NCBI RefSeq assembly: GCF_014204545.1
Contig: NZ_JACHLJ010000001.1
Span: 1,178,001 to 1,242,000, forward strand
DNA: 64,000 bases
Direction of reading: 5' to 3'
Origin: Brevundimonas vesicularis
GTDB lineage: Bacteria; Pseudomonadota; Alphaproteobacteria; Caulobacterales; Caulobacteraceae
Made by a program: the position numbers and the translations under genes. The notes under the pieces were generated by a model. It was not told where the DNA came from. It saw nothing but the letters and a program-made list of their open reading frames with translations, and did not search any database. Below are positions 8,588-15,947 of the stretch, piece by piece. Numbering within the stretch: the first letter of the stretch is position 1; each line of letters opens with the position of its first letter.

Positions 8588-10010
8588 ATTGTTCCCGATA
8601 GGTCTGCACGATCCGGTGGGCGATGATGTTCAGCAGCAGGGTGACCAGGAACAGGGTCAGGCCCAGGCCGAAGGCGGACAGGGTCTTGGCGCTGTTGAAC
8701 TCCTGGTCGCCGGTCAGCAGGGTCACGATCTGCACGGTGACGGTGGTGACGGTGTCCAGCGGATTGAAGGTCAGGTTGGCGGCCAGGCCCGCGGCCATGG
8801 TCACGATCATGGTCTCACCGATCGCGCGCGACACGGCCAGCAACAGAGCGCCGGCGATGCCCGGCAGGGCGGCGGGCAGCAGAACCCGCTTCACGGTCTC
8901 GGACTTGGTCGCGCCCATGGCGAACGAGCCGTCACGCAGCGACTGGGGCACCGCGTTCAGAATGTCGTCGGATAGGGACGACACGAACGGGATCAGCATG
9001 ATGCCCATCACGGCGCCGGCCGTCAGGGCCATCTGGTTCTGAACCAGGGCCAGATACTGACCCAGCCCGTCCAAGGGTCCGCCGATCAGGAAGAGGCCGA
9101 TCTCGTTGAAGAAGACCCGCAGCAACGGCCCGACGGTCAGGGCGGCGAAGAAGCCGTAAACGACGGTCGGCACGCCGGCGAGAATCTCCAGCAGCGGCTT
9201 GATCACCGCACGGGTCGTGCGGCTGGCGTATTCCGACAAATAGATGGCCGACAGCAGGCCGATGGGCGCCGCGACGCACATGGCGATGACCATGATCAGC
9301 AGGGTGCCGGCGAACAAAGGCACGGCTCCGAAGGCGCCCGAGGATCCGACCTGATCGGCCCGGATGGCGATCTGCGGACTCCATTGGGTGCCGAACAGGA
9401 AGTCGAGAACCGGCACCTTCTGGAAGAAGCGGAAGCTGTCGAAGGCCAGAGAGGCGATGATGCCGAGGGTCGTCAGGACGGCGATGGCCGAGCAGACGAA
9501 CAGAGCGCCGTAGATCCAGCCCTCGACCCGGTTGCGGGCGCGGGTCTGAGGCTTGATCTGGGTCAGGGCGAACAGGCCGCCCAGGATGGCGGCCAGGATG
9601 GCGGCGACGCCGCCGCCCCAAGACAGGGTGCGTTCGATGCGAACCATGCGGCGCGCCTCGACCGGCAGCTGTTCGGCCAGGGGGCGTTCCCAGATTTGCA
9701 GCGCGGCCTCTCCGCGACCCACGCGATGGGCGTCGGCGAAGAAGGCGTCGCGGCGGAAGGGCTCTAGCGCCGCAACTGCATCAGGCGTGCCGACGGCGGT
9801 CAGCTGACGCTGAAGCGGGGCGGCGAAGACCGAGGCCAGGATCAAGACCAGCAGAGCCGGCGCGGCGACCCAGATCAGGGCATAGGCGCCGTGCTGGCCG
9901 GGGCGGGAATGAGGCTTTGCGACGATCGCACGACGACGCGCCAACGTGCGTCCGCCCAAGAAGGCGGCCGCACTCAAGGCGACGAGGATCAGCAAATAAA
10001 TCCAGATCAT
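8580..10010 (-). CDS. pstC: phosphate ABC transporter permease PstC
   Basis: PstC is the first permease of the phosphate importer and the first gene after the Pho box at 10115-10132. The 476-residue protein carries an N-terminal extension of about 180 residues with two membrane helices and a soluble part, then the usual six-helix permease with loop motif GSFAMGATKSETVKRVLLP. Such long PstC forms are common in alphaproteobacteria. No periplasmic binding protein PstS is encoded in this window, so it must lie elsewhere. The ATG at 10010 leads directly into the first hydrophobic helix. Confidence 0.94.
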   Translation of the reverse strand: MIWIYLLILVALSAAAFLGGRTLARRRAIVAKPHSRPGQHGAYALIWVAAPALLVLILASVFAAPLQRQLTAVGTPDAVAALEPFRRDAFFADAHRVGRGEAALQIWERPLAEQLPVEARRMVRIERTLSWGGGVAAILAAILGGLFALTQIKPQTRARNRVEGWIYGALFVCSAIAVLTTLGIIASLAFDSFRFFQKVPVLDFLFGTQWSPQIAIRADQVGSSGAFGAVPLFAGTLLIMVIAMCVAAPIGLLSAIYLSEYASRTTRAVIKPLLEILAGVPTVVYGFFAALTVGPLLRVFFNEIGLFLIGGPLDGLGQYLALVQNQMALTAGAVMGIMLIPFVSSLSDDILNAVPQSLRDGSFAMGATKSETVKRVLLPAALPGIAGALLLAVSRAIGETMIVTMAAGLAANLTFNPLDTVTTVTVQIVTLLTGDQEFNSAKTLSAFGLGLTLFLVTLLLNIIAHRIVQTYREQYD

Positions 10011-10114
10011 TCAGAAGTCCGAAGCGCCGTGCGCGAATCGACGACGGTCCTGAACATCGGGACCGACGCGGCGCGACTACTGCCTGCGAATGGTCAGCGG
10101 ATTACGACGGGTCG

Positions 10115-10132
10115 ATGACAGTTGGGTGACAG
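10115..10132 (-). promoter_or_regulatory. Pho box upstream of pstC
   Basis: On the minus strand the site reads CTGTCACCCAACTGTCAT: two 7-base repeats, CTGTCAC and CTGTCAT, separated by 4 bases, which is the 11-base repeat architecture of the PhoB operator. It lies in the 140-base phoR-pstC gap, 105 bases before the pstC start, and reads toward pstC. It implies PhoB control of pstCAB-phoU-phoB separately from phoR. Confidence 0.9.
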
Positions 10133-10150
10133 CGACCGTCCCTAGCGCTC

Positions 10151-11548
10151 TTAGCGTCGCTCGACCGGCTGGGGGAACCAGGCGGTGAAGGCCGCGCCCA
10201 TGCCCGGCGCGCTTTCGACCACCAGACCGCCCTGGTGACGGTTGATGATGTGTTTGACGATCGCCAGACCCAGCCCCGTCCCCTGCCGCTCGCCGCTCTT
10301 TTGACCCTCGACCCGATAGAAGCGCTCGGTCAGGCGGGGCAGGTGTTCGCGCGCCATGCCGGGCCCATGATCGCGTACCGTGACCGCAGCATAGGAGACG
10401 CCCGCCGTGCGATCCGGCGTGACCAGCGGCAGTCGTGTCGCGCCAGGCATGCGCGAGGCCCAGGCCTCGTCGAACGACAGGTCTGAACGAACCGAAATTT
10501 CGACCGTGCCGTTGCGTGACGAATATTTGACGGCGTTGTCGAGCAGGTTCTGCACCACCTGCAATATCTCGTCGCGATCGCCGCTGATCGACGCCCTCGC
10601 CTCCCCTTGATCCAGGGCGATGGCGATCTCCTTTTCGCGCGTCAGAACGCTGATGGCGTCGACCACGTCAGAGGCGGCACGGTCCAAATCGACGCGACCA
10701 GACGGCGGAATATGCTCGTTCAGCTCGATCCGGCTGAGCGACAGCAGATCCGCGACCAGCCGCCCCATCCTGTCCGCCTGGGCCGACATGATGTCCAGGA
10801 AGCGGTCGCGCGCGACAACATCCTCGCGGGCATGGCCCTTCAGGGTCTCGATAAAACCGCTGAGCGAAGCCAGGGGGGTGCGCAGTTCGTGGCTGGCGTT
10901 GGCCAGGAAGTCGACGCGCATCATCTCGATGCGGCGCGAGTCCGTTTCGTCGCGCAGGATCAGCAGGGCCAACTCCGACCCGGCCTTGCCTGACTTTTCG
11001 AGTGATAGCGGCCGGGTCCAGGCGCGCCAGCGTCGGTCGCGCTGACCGCCCGTCGCATAATCCGTGGTGCGGGCCGTCCCGCCGAACAGGGCCTCGTCCA
11101 CCGCCTCCAGCACGCCCGGTTCGCGGATCACCTGGACCAACAAGGCGCCTTGGCGCTGGATGCGCAGCAGCTCGCGCGCCGCCGCGTTCGCCATGACAAT
11201 GCGTCGCCCGGCGATGTCGTCCGGCTCGCCGCCGCTGACCACCAGCACCGGATCGTCCAGCGCCTCGAACACGCGGTCGAGAAGATCGCCCGTCACCATG
11301 TCGATGGCGGGCTCGGTCGCCGCGCCTTGACTGGCCGCCGGCTCAGCCCTGGTCGCCTCGTTCATATTCAACAGCCAGGCCGAGGCCGCCACGACCACCG
11401 CACCGCCGACCAGCCAGTTCGCCAGTTCGGGATGCAAGATCGCCAGCACGAGCAGGGTCACGATGGCGAGCCCGATGCTGGCGCCGACCGTCCACAGCCG
11501 CGAGGTGGAGACCGGCGCGACAGGCGATGGCGAGACTTCGTAAGGCAT
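10151..11548 (-). CDS. phoR: phosphate regulon sensor histidine kinase PhoR
   Basis: PhoR phosphorylates or dephosphorylates PhoB according to Pst/PhoU state. With the ATG at 11548 the protein has 465 residues: two membrane helices (about 19-38 and 43-60), a PAS-like region (VFEALDDPVLVV..., about 90-200), the phospho-acceptor H220 in ASHELRTPL, and an ATPase domain with NLLDNAVKYS, DHGPGM and GTGLGLAIVKHI. The frame stays open upstream to 11632, but that extension would contain a Pho-box-like element and has no family match, so the inner start is preferred. The gene is separated from pstC by the strong Pho box, so it can be expressed independently. Confidence 0.94.
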   Translation of the reverse strand: MPYEVSPSPVAPVSTSRLWTVGASIGLAIVTLLVLAILHPELANWLVGGAVVVAASAWLLNMNEATRAEPAASQGAATEPAIDMVTGDLLDRVFEALDDPVLVVSGGEPDDIAGRRIVMANAAARELLRIQRQGALLVQVIREPGVLEAVDEALFGGTARTTDYATGGQRDRRWRAWTRPLSLEKSGKAGSELALLILRDETDSRRIEMMRVDFLANASHELRTPLASLSGFIETLKGHAREDVVARDRFLDIMSAQADRMGRLVADLLSLSRIELNEHIPPSGRVDLDRAASDVVDAISVLTREKEIAIALDQGEARASISGDRDEILQVVQNLLDNAVKYSSRNGTVEISVRSDLSFDEAWASRMPGATRLPLVTPDRTAGVSYAAVTVRDHGPGMAREHLPRLTERFYRVEGQKSGERQGTGLGLAIVKHIINRHQGGLVVESAPGMGAAFTAWFPQPVERR

Positions 11549-11600
11549 GGGTCCGGGCGACCTCGAACTGAAGAACGATTCCGATCCTTGCACGGATTCT

Positions 11601-11618
11601 GTGACGGCGTGCCGACAG
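11601..11618 (-). promoter_or_regulatory. degenerate Pho box upstream of phoR
   Basis: The minus strand reads CTGTCGGCACGCCGTCAC. Its two 7-base halves match CTGTCAT/C at 5 and 6 positions and keep the 4-base spacer. It ends 52 bases before the preferred phoR start. It is weaker than the pstC box and could be coincidental, but its position suggests PhoB autoregulation of phoR. Confidence 0.45.
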
Positions 11619-11692
11619 CCTGCGGCGCCCATAAGCTTCGCCGCACGGTTTCTTTAGAATTGTCGTCTATCGTACGCTCAAGGGGAGGCCTC

Positions 11693-13981
11693 GTGGACCG
11701 CATCATCCATTGCATTGCGCACGATCACGACTGGCGGATCACGCTGTTCGCTGCGCTGATCTGCATGGCCGGTCTGGGCGTCTCCACCCACGTCATGCAG
11801 CGGATGGGCCGGCGCGATCCTGATCGACGCCGCCGCTCGGTCCTGCTGGCCGTCATGATCGGGGCCCTGTCGATCTGGGCGACCCATTTCGTGGGCATGC
11901 AGGGGTTCGTGGCCGGCGTGCCTGTGCGTTACAATCCTTTCCTGACGGTCGCCTCCCTGGGGATCACGCTGGCTATGATCGGCCTGACGATCGGCTCGAC
12001 GTTGATGGGCAAGGGCCGCATGTGGCGCGTGCTTGCCGCCGTGATCGCCGTCGCCGGCGTCGGCGCCATGCATTATCTGGGTATGGCCGCCATAAGAGCG
12101 CCGGCGCACATCAGCTGGGATCCTGGCCTAGTCGCCCTGTCCATCATCGCGGCCCTGGCGATCGGCGGAACGACGGCCTTCTTCTATCGTCGAGGCGGCC
12201 TGCTGCGCCTGCTGGCGACGACGACGGGACTGTCCGCGACAGTCATCATTCTTCATTTCATCGGAATGGCGGCCATCACGGTCACGCCAGACCCGACCGT
12301 CGCCGCCGACCAGGGGCTGTCCAGCGAGGCGATGCGAATGCTGCTGGCCGCCATTCTGTTGATGATCTGCACGGCGGCCGCCGTGCTGGGCATGATGGCC
12401 TATATTTCGCGCGCCACCGCGCTGCGCCGTATCCGTGAAGCGGTGGACGCCATGCCTGACGGCCTGGGCTTTTATGATTCCAAGGATCGGCTGGTGCTTT
12501 GGAATGCGCGCTATGCCGAGGTGAACCCCGAGCTTGAGCCGCATCTGGTCGTCGGCCTGACCTTCCGTGAGGCCCTGCGCATCGGCATCGATGAAGGCCG
12601 CTATCAGGAGGCGGCCGGTCGCGAAGAGGAGTGGCTGAACGAGCGCATGCAGGCGCGTCGTCAGCTGTCCTCGAACAGCGAGCAGCAGGTCGCCGGCGGG
12701 CGTTGGCTGCGCATTCAGGACCGCCGTACGTCCGAGGGCGGGACGGTGACTGTCTGCAACGACATCACCGATCTGAAGCGCGACGCCGAGGCCCTGTCCG
12801 AAGCGCGTGACGCAGCCGAAGCCGCCAATGTCGCCAAGAGCCAGTTCCTGGCCAACATGAGCCATGAGATCCGTACGCCGTTAAATGGCGTGATCGGCCT
12901 GTCCCAAGCCTTGGCGAAGACTGATCTGACGGCCGAACAGCGTGAGATGCTGGATCTGATGCAGGCGTCGGGCAAGACGCTGCAGACCCTGCTGAGCGAC
13001 ATCCTGGATCTGGCGCGCGTCGAATCGGGCAAGCTGGAACTGACCGAAGACGCCTTCGAACTCGCGACGGTCGTGCGCGAGGCGGCTCAGCTCTACGCCG
13101 AGAACGCGCGCGAGAAGCATCTCGACTTCCACGTCGATATCGATCTGGAGGACGACGTCTGGATCCTGGGCGATGCAGTGCGCCTGAAGCAGGTGCTGAC
13201 CAATCTGATCTCCAACGCCGTCAAGTTCACCAGCAAGGGCTTCGTCAGCCTGATCGTGCAGCGTGGCACGGACCGCCAGGGCTCGCCCGTGCTGCGCTTC
13301 ACGGTCGAGGACAGCGGCATCGGCTTCGACGCCGCGACACGGGCGCGGCTGTTCAGCCGCTTCGAACAGGCCGACGGCGGCATCACGCGCAAGTTCGGCG
13401 GTTCGGGACTGGGCCTGTCCATCTGTCGTCAGCTGGCCGAGATGATGGGCGGCGACCTGGGCTGCGAGAGCGAACCCGGCGGCGGCGCGGCCTTCATCCT
13501 GACGTTGCCGCTGAGACAAACCCAGGCCCCATCGCGCAAAGAACCGGCGCCGGCCCAACCCGCCGTCGTGGAGCAGGCGCGGACGATCCGCGTGCTGGTC
13601 GCCGACGACCATCCGACCAACCGCCGCGTCATCGAACTGATTCTGGCGCAGACGCCCACGCAGATCGTGATCGCCGAGAACGGCGCCCAGGCGCTGGAAA
13701 GTTTCCGGGCCGACACCTTCGATCTGGTGCTGATGGACATGCAAATGCCCGTCATGGACGGGCTGACCGCGACGCAGGAGATTCGTCTGCACGAGGCGAC
13801 GATGGGTCTGGATCGCACGCCGATCGTCATGCTGACCGCCAACGCCATGCCAGAGCACATCGCCGCCGGACGCGCGGCCGGGGCCGACCATCACCTGGCC
13901 AAGCCGTTCAACGCCGCCGAACTGCTGGGCATTGTCGCGGCGCCGACGTCGCTGCTGAAGGATCGCGCGCGGGCGGCGTGA
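11693..13981 (+). CDS. MHYT-domain hybrid histidine kinase/response regulator
   Basis: This 762-residue membrane sensor begins at a GTG preceded by AGGGGAGG. Residues 1-240 form an MHYT sensor with about seven helices and its repeated motif: HFVGM (65-69), MHYLGM (126-131) and HFIGM (188-192). The family is thought to sense a diatomic gas through bound metal. A PAS-like region (about 250-365) and a linker helix follow. Next come HisKA with H391 (MSHEIRTPLNG), an ATPase domain with N508 and GGSGLGLSI, and a C-terminal receiver with D682 (LVLMDMQMP) and K737. It is divergent from phoR with about 145 bases between them. No partner regulator is adjacent, so its output probably passes through a phosphotransfer protein elsewhere. 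Confidence 0.93.
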   Translation: MDRIIHCIAHDHDWRITLFAALICMAGLGVSTHVMQRMGRRDPDRRRRSVLLAVMIGALSIWATHFVGMQGFVAGVPVRYNPFLTVASLGITLAMIGLTIGSTLMGKGRMWRVLAAVIAVAGVGAMHYLGMAAIRAPAHISWDPGLVALSIIAALAIGGTTAFFYRRGGLLRLLATTTGLSATVIILHFIGMAAITVTPDPTVAADQGLSSEAMRMLLAAILLMICTAAAVLGMMAYISRATALRRIREAVDAMPDGLGFYDSKDRLVLWNARYAEVNPELEPHLVVGLTFREALRIGIDEGRYQEAAGREEEWLNERMQARRQLSSNSEQQVAGGRWLRIQDRRTSEGGTVTVCNDITDLKRDAEALSEARDAAEAANVAKSQFLANMSHEIRTPLNGVIGLSQALAKTDLTAEQREMLDLMQASGKTLQTLLSDILDLARVESGKLELTEDAFELATVVREAAQLYAENAREKHLDFHVDIDLEDDVWILGDAVRLKQVLTNLISNAVKFTSKGFVSLIVQRGTDRQGSPVLRFTVEDSGIGFDAATRARLFSRFEQADGGITRKFGGSGLGLSICRQLAEMMGGDLGCESEPGGGAAFILTLPLRQTQAPSRKEPAPAQPAVVEQARTIRVLVADDHPTNRRVIELILAQTPTQIVIAENGAQALESFRADTFDLVLMDMQMPVMDGLTATQEIRLHEATMGLDRTPIVMLTANAMPEHIAAGRAAGADHHLAKPFNAAELLGIVAAPTSLLKDRARAA

Positions 13982-13998
13982 AGCGGAACCTTTGACGG

Positions 13999-14027
13999 TT
14001 GCGCCTTGGACCTGATGCGTGTAATAG
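13999..14027 (+). promoter_or_regulatory. candidate promoter for rplY
   Basis: TTGCGC (13999-14004) and TAATAG (14022-14027) are 17 bases apart, about 90 bases before rplY. The match to a housekeeping promoter is moderate, and it is the best pair I see in this gap. Confidence 0.3.
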
Positions 14028-14115
14028 CCCGCGCTCTTGAATTCGAGGGTTCATCACCCCCGCCGCGAGAGCCCCGGGTTGGCGCGGCGTTTCCGTTGTT
14101 GTTGAGGCGAGCCAC

Positions 14116-14748
14116 ATGGCCGAGATCATTCTGAACGTGGACGTCCGCGATGGCGTCGGCACCGGCGGCGCTCGCGCTGCGCGTCGCGCCGGTTTCGTGC
14201 CGGGCGTCCTTTACGGCGGCGAGCAAGCCCCCGTCGCCATTTCGGTGAACGAGAAGGACTTCCGCAAGTCGCTCTACACCGGCAAGCTGCTGGGCCACCT
14301 GGTGACCCTGAAGTACGGCGACGAGACCCAGCCGGTCATCGCCAAGGACGTGCAGTTCGACCCCGTTTCGGACCGCCCCCTGCACTTCGACCTGATGCGC
14401 GTCGACGAGAAGGCTCCGGTCAAGATCGAAGTGCCGGTGCACTTCCTGAACGCCGATGAAGCGCCCTACTCGCGTCAGGGCGGCTCGCTGGAGATCGTCC
14501 GTCACGCCGTCGAGATCCTGGTCCGCGCCGACCAGATCCCGGAAGAACTGGTTGTCGACCTGGCCAAGGCTGAAATCGGCGACACCATCCGCATCTCGGA
14601 CATCAAGCTGCCCAAGGGCGCGGAAGCCACCATCACCGACCGCGACTTCGTGATCGCCACGGTCAAGATCTCGTCGGCCGCCCTGTCGGAAGCTGCTGAC
14701 GAAGCCGCTGACGCCGAGGCCGCCCCGGCCGAGAAGACCGAAGACTGA
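14116..14748 (+). CDS. rplY: 50S ribosomal protein L25 (Ctc/TL5 type)
   Basis: L25 binds 5S rRNA on the large ribosomal subunit. The 210-residue protein is the long form. The N-terminal 5S-binding beta-barrel holds the stretch GARAARRAGFVPGVLYGGE, and the C-terminal Ctc domain contains LVVDLAKAEIGDTIRISDI. A tail rich in Ala and Glu (about the last 20 residues) closes it. A terminator follows and pth lies just beyond, a common bacterial order (rplY-pth-ychF). Here four copper-related genes separate pth from ychF. Confidence 0.95.
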   Translation: MAEIILNVDVRDGVGTGGARAARRAGFVPGVLYGGEQAPVAISVNEKDFRKSLYTGKLLGHLVTLKYGDETQPVIAKDVQFDPVSDRPLHFDLMRVDEKAPVKIEVPVHFLNADEAPYSRQGGSLEIVRHAVEILVRADQIPEELVVDLAKAEIGDTIRISDIKLPKGAEATITDRDFVIATVKISSAALSEAADEAADAEAAPAEKTED

Positions 14749-14773
14749 TCCTTCGTCGCTTCGACAAGATCAC

Positions 14774-14807
14774 GCCCCGCCCGGTTCGCCGTGCGGGGCT
14801 TTTCTTT
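14774..14807 (+). terminator. terminator after rplY
   Basis: A 7-bp stem (GCCCCGC with GCGGGGC, 12-nt loop) is followed by CTTTTCTTT. It is 26 bases past the rplY stop and 28 bases before the pth start, so pth probably depends on read-through or its own start site. Confidence 0.75.
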
Positions 14808-14834
14808 GCCTGACGCAAACGGCAAGAGGACGCC

Positions 14835-15443
14835 ATGATCATCATCGCGGGGCTCGGCAATCCGGGCGGGAAATACGAAAAGAACCGGCACAACATCGGC
14901 TTCATGGCCGCCGACGAAATCGCGCGCCGGTGGCGGTTCGGTCCCGAGCGCGCCAAGTTCCAGTCGATCGTCAGCGAGGGTCTGATCGATGGGACCAAGG
15001 TCCTGCTGATGAAGCCCCAGACCTATATGAACGAAAGCGGTCGGGCTGTCGGAGAGGCGGCGCGCTTCTACAAGATCAAACCCAGCGAGATCATCGTCTT
15101 CCACGACGAGATCGACCTGGCCCCCGGCCGTTTCCGCATGAAGACCGGCGGCGGCGCAGCGGGACAGAACGGCGTCCGTTCGCTGATCAGCCACCTGGGC
15201 GCCGACTTCCGCCGCGCACGTATGGGCATCGGCCATCCAGGCGAGAAGGAATTGGTCATGCCCCACGTCCTGGGCGACTTCCACAAGGCCGAACAGCCGT
15301 GGCTGGACGCCATGCTCCAGGCCTGCGCCGACGCCCTGCCCTTCGCGATCGCCGGCGACGACGAACGCTATCAGGGCGAGGTCATGCGCCTGGCCCCCGC
15401 GCCCAAGTTCAGCCCCCGCCAGGCCGCGCGCGGCGAGCTTTAG
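14835..15443 (+). CDS. pth: peptidyl-tRNA hydrolase
   Basis: Pth releases tRNA from peptidyl-tRNA dropped by ribosomes, an essential cytosolic recycling step. The 202-residue protein begins with the family signature GLGNPGGKYEKNRHNIGF, including the catalytic His and the conserved Asn. It also has PQTYMNESG, HDEIDLAPGRF and GGGAAGQNGVRS. The length is normal with a short basic tail. An AAGAGGA ribosome site precedes the ATG. Confidence 0.96.
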   Translation: MIIIAGLGNPGGKYEKNRHNIGFMAADEIARRWRFGPERAKFQSIVSEGLIDGTKVLLMKPQTYMNESGRAVGEAARFYKIKPSEIIVFHDEIDLAPGRFRMKTGGGAAGQNGVRSLISHLGADFRRARMGIGHPGEKELVMPHVLGDFHKAEQPWLDAMLQACADALPFAIAGDDERYQGEVMRLAPAPKFSPRQAARGEL

Positions 15444-15492
15444 GACAAACCGCCGCCTATCGCGCCGTCGCAAAACGCCGTAGAGGCGAGAC

Positions 15493-15879
15493 GTGACCCG
15501 CGCCCAGGCCGACAATTGGTCGATCTCGCAATCGCTCGCCTTCCTGGCGGCGGTGTTCGCGCTCGTGCTCGGAACCCTGCTGCCGTTCGCGGCCCTTGCG
15601 GCGGTCCAGCCGGGCCACCCGCTGGTCATCTGTTCGGCGGAAGGCCCCCAGACGATCCAGTCCGGCGGCATGGACGGCCCGGTCAACAAGCACGTTGGGG
15701 CCAAATGCGCCGCCTGCGTCATGCCGTTGGCCGCCGCCCTGCCCTGCCCGCCTGCGCCCGAGCCGGCGCCGGTGGTCCGCACCGTCGAACGCGTCGTCTA
15801 TATCGCCGCCAGCGTCAGCCCGCCGCCGCCAGCGCGCGCGCCGCCGCGTCCGCCGTCCACCGCCCCACCTCAAGCCTGA
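15493..15879 (+). CDS. DUF2946-type small membrane/periplasmic protein, probable copper handling
   Basis: The 128-residue protein starts with GTG after GAGGCGAG. It has one N-terminal hydrophobic segment (about 13-37), then a short domain with C47 (LVICSAEG), a glycine/methionine turn and a C72-x2-C75 pair (CAAC), and ends in a Pro/Ala-rich tail. This matches the DUF2946 pattern, a family often found beside TonB receptors and copper genes. The cysteines could bind metal. It is the first of four same-strand genes (DUF2946, TonB receptor, PepSY, PCuAC). Family assignment is from pattern only. Confidence 0.75.
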   Translation: MTRAQADNWSISQSLAFLAAVFALVLGTLLPFAALAAVQPGHPLVICSAEGPQTIQSGGMDGPVNKHVGAKCAACVMPLAAALPCPPAPEPAPVVRTVERVVYIAASVSPPPPARAPPRPPSTAPPQA

Positions 15880-15947
15880 ACCAGACCCCAAGCCCGCGCC
15901 GGCCCGAGCGCCCGCGCGCCGTCTCGTTCTGATTTCAGGCTCATTCC

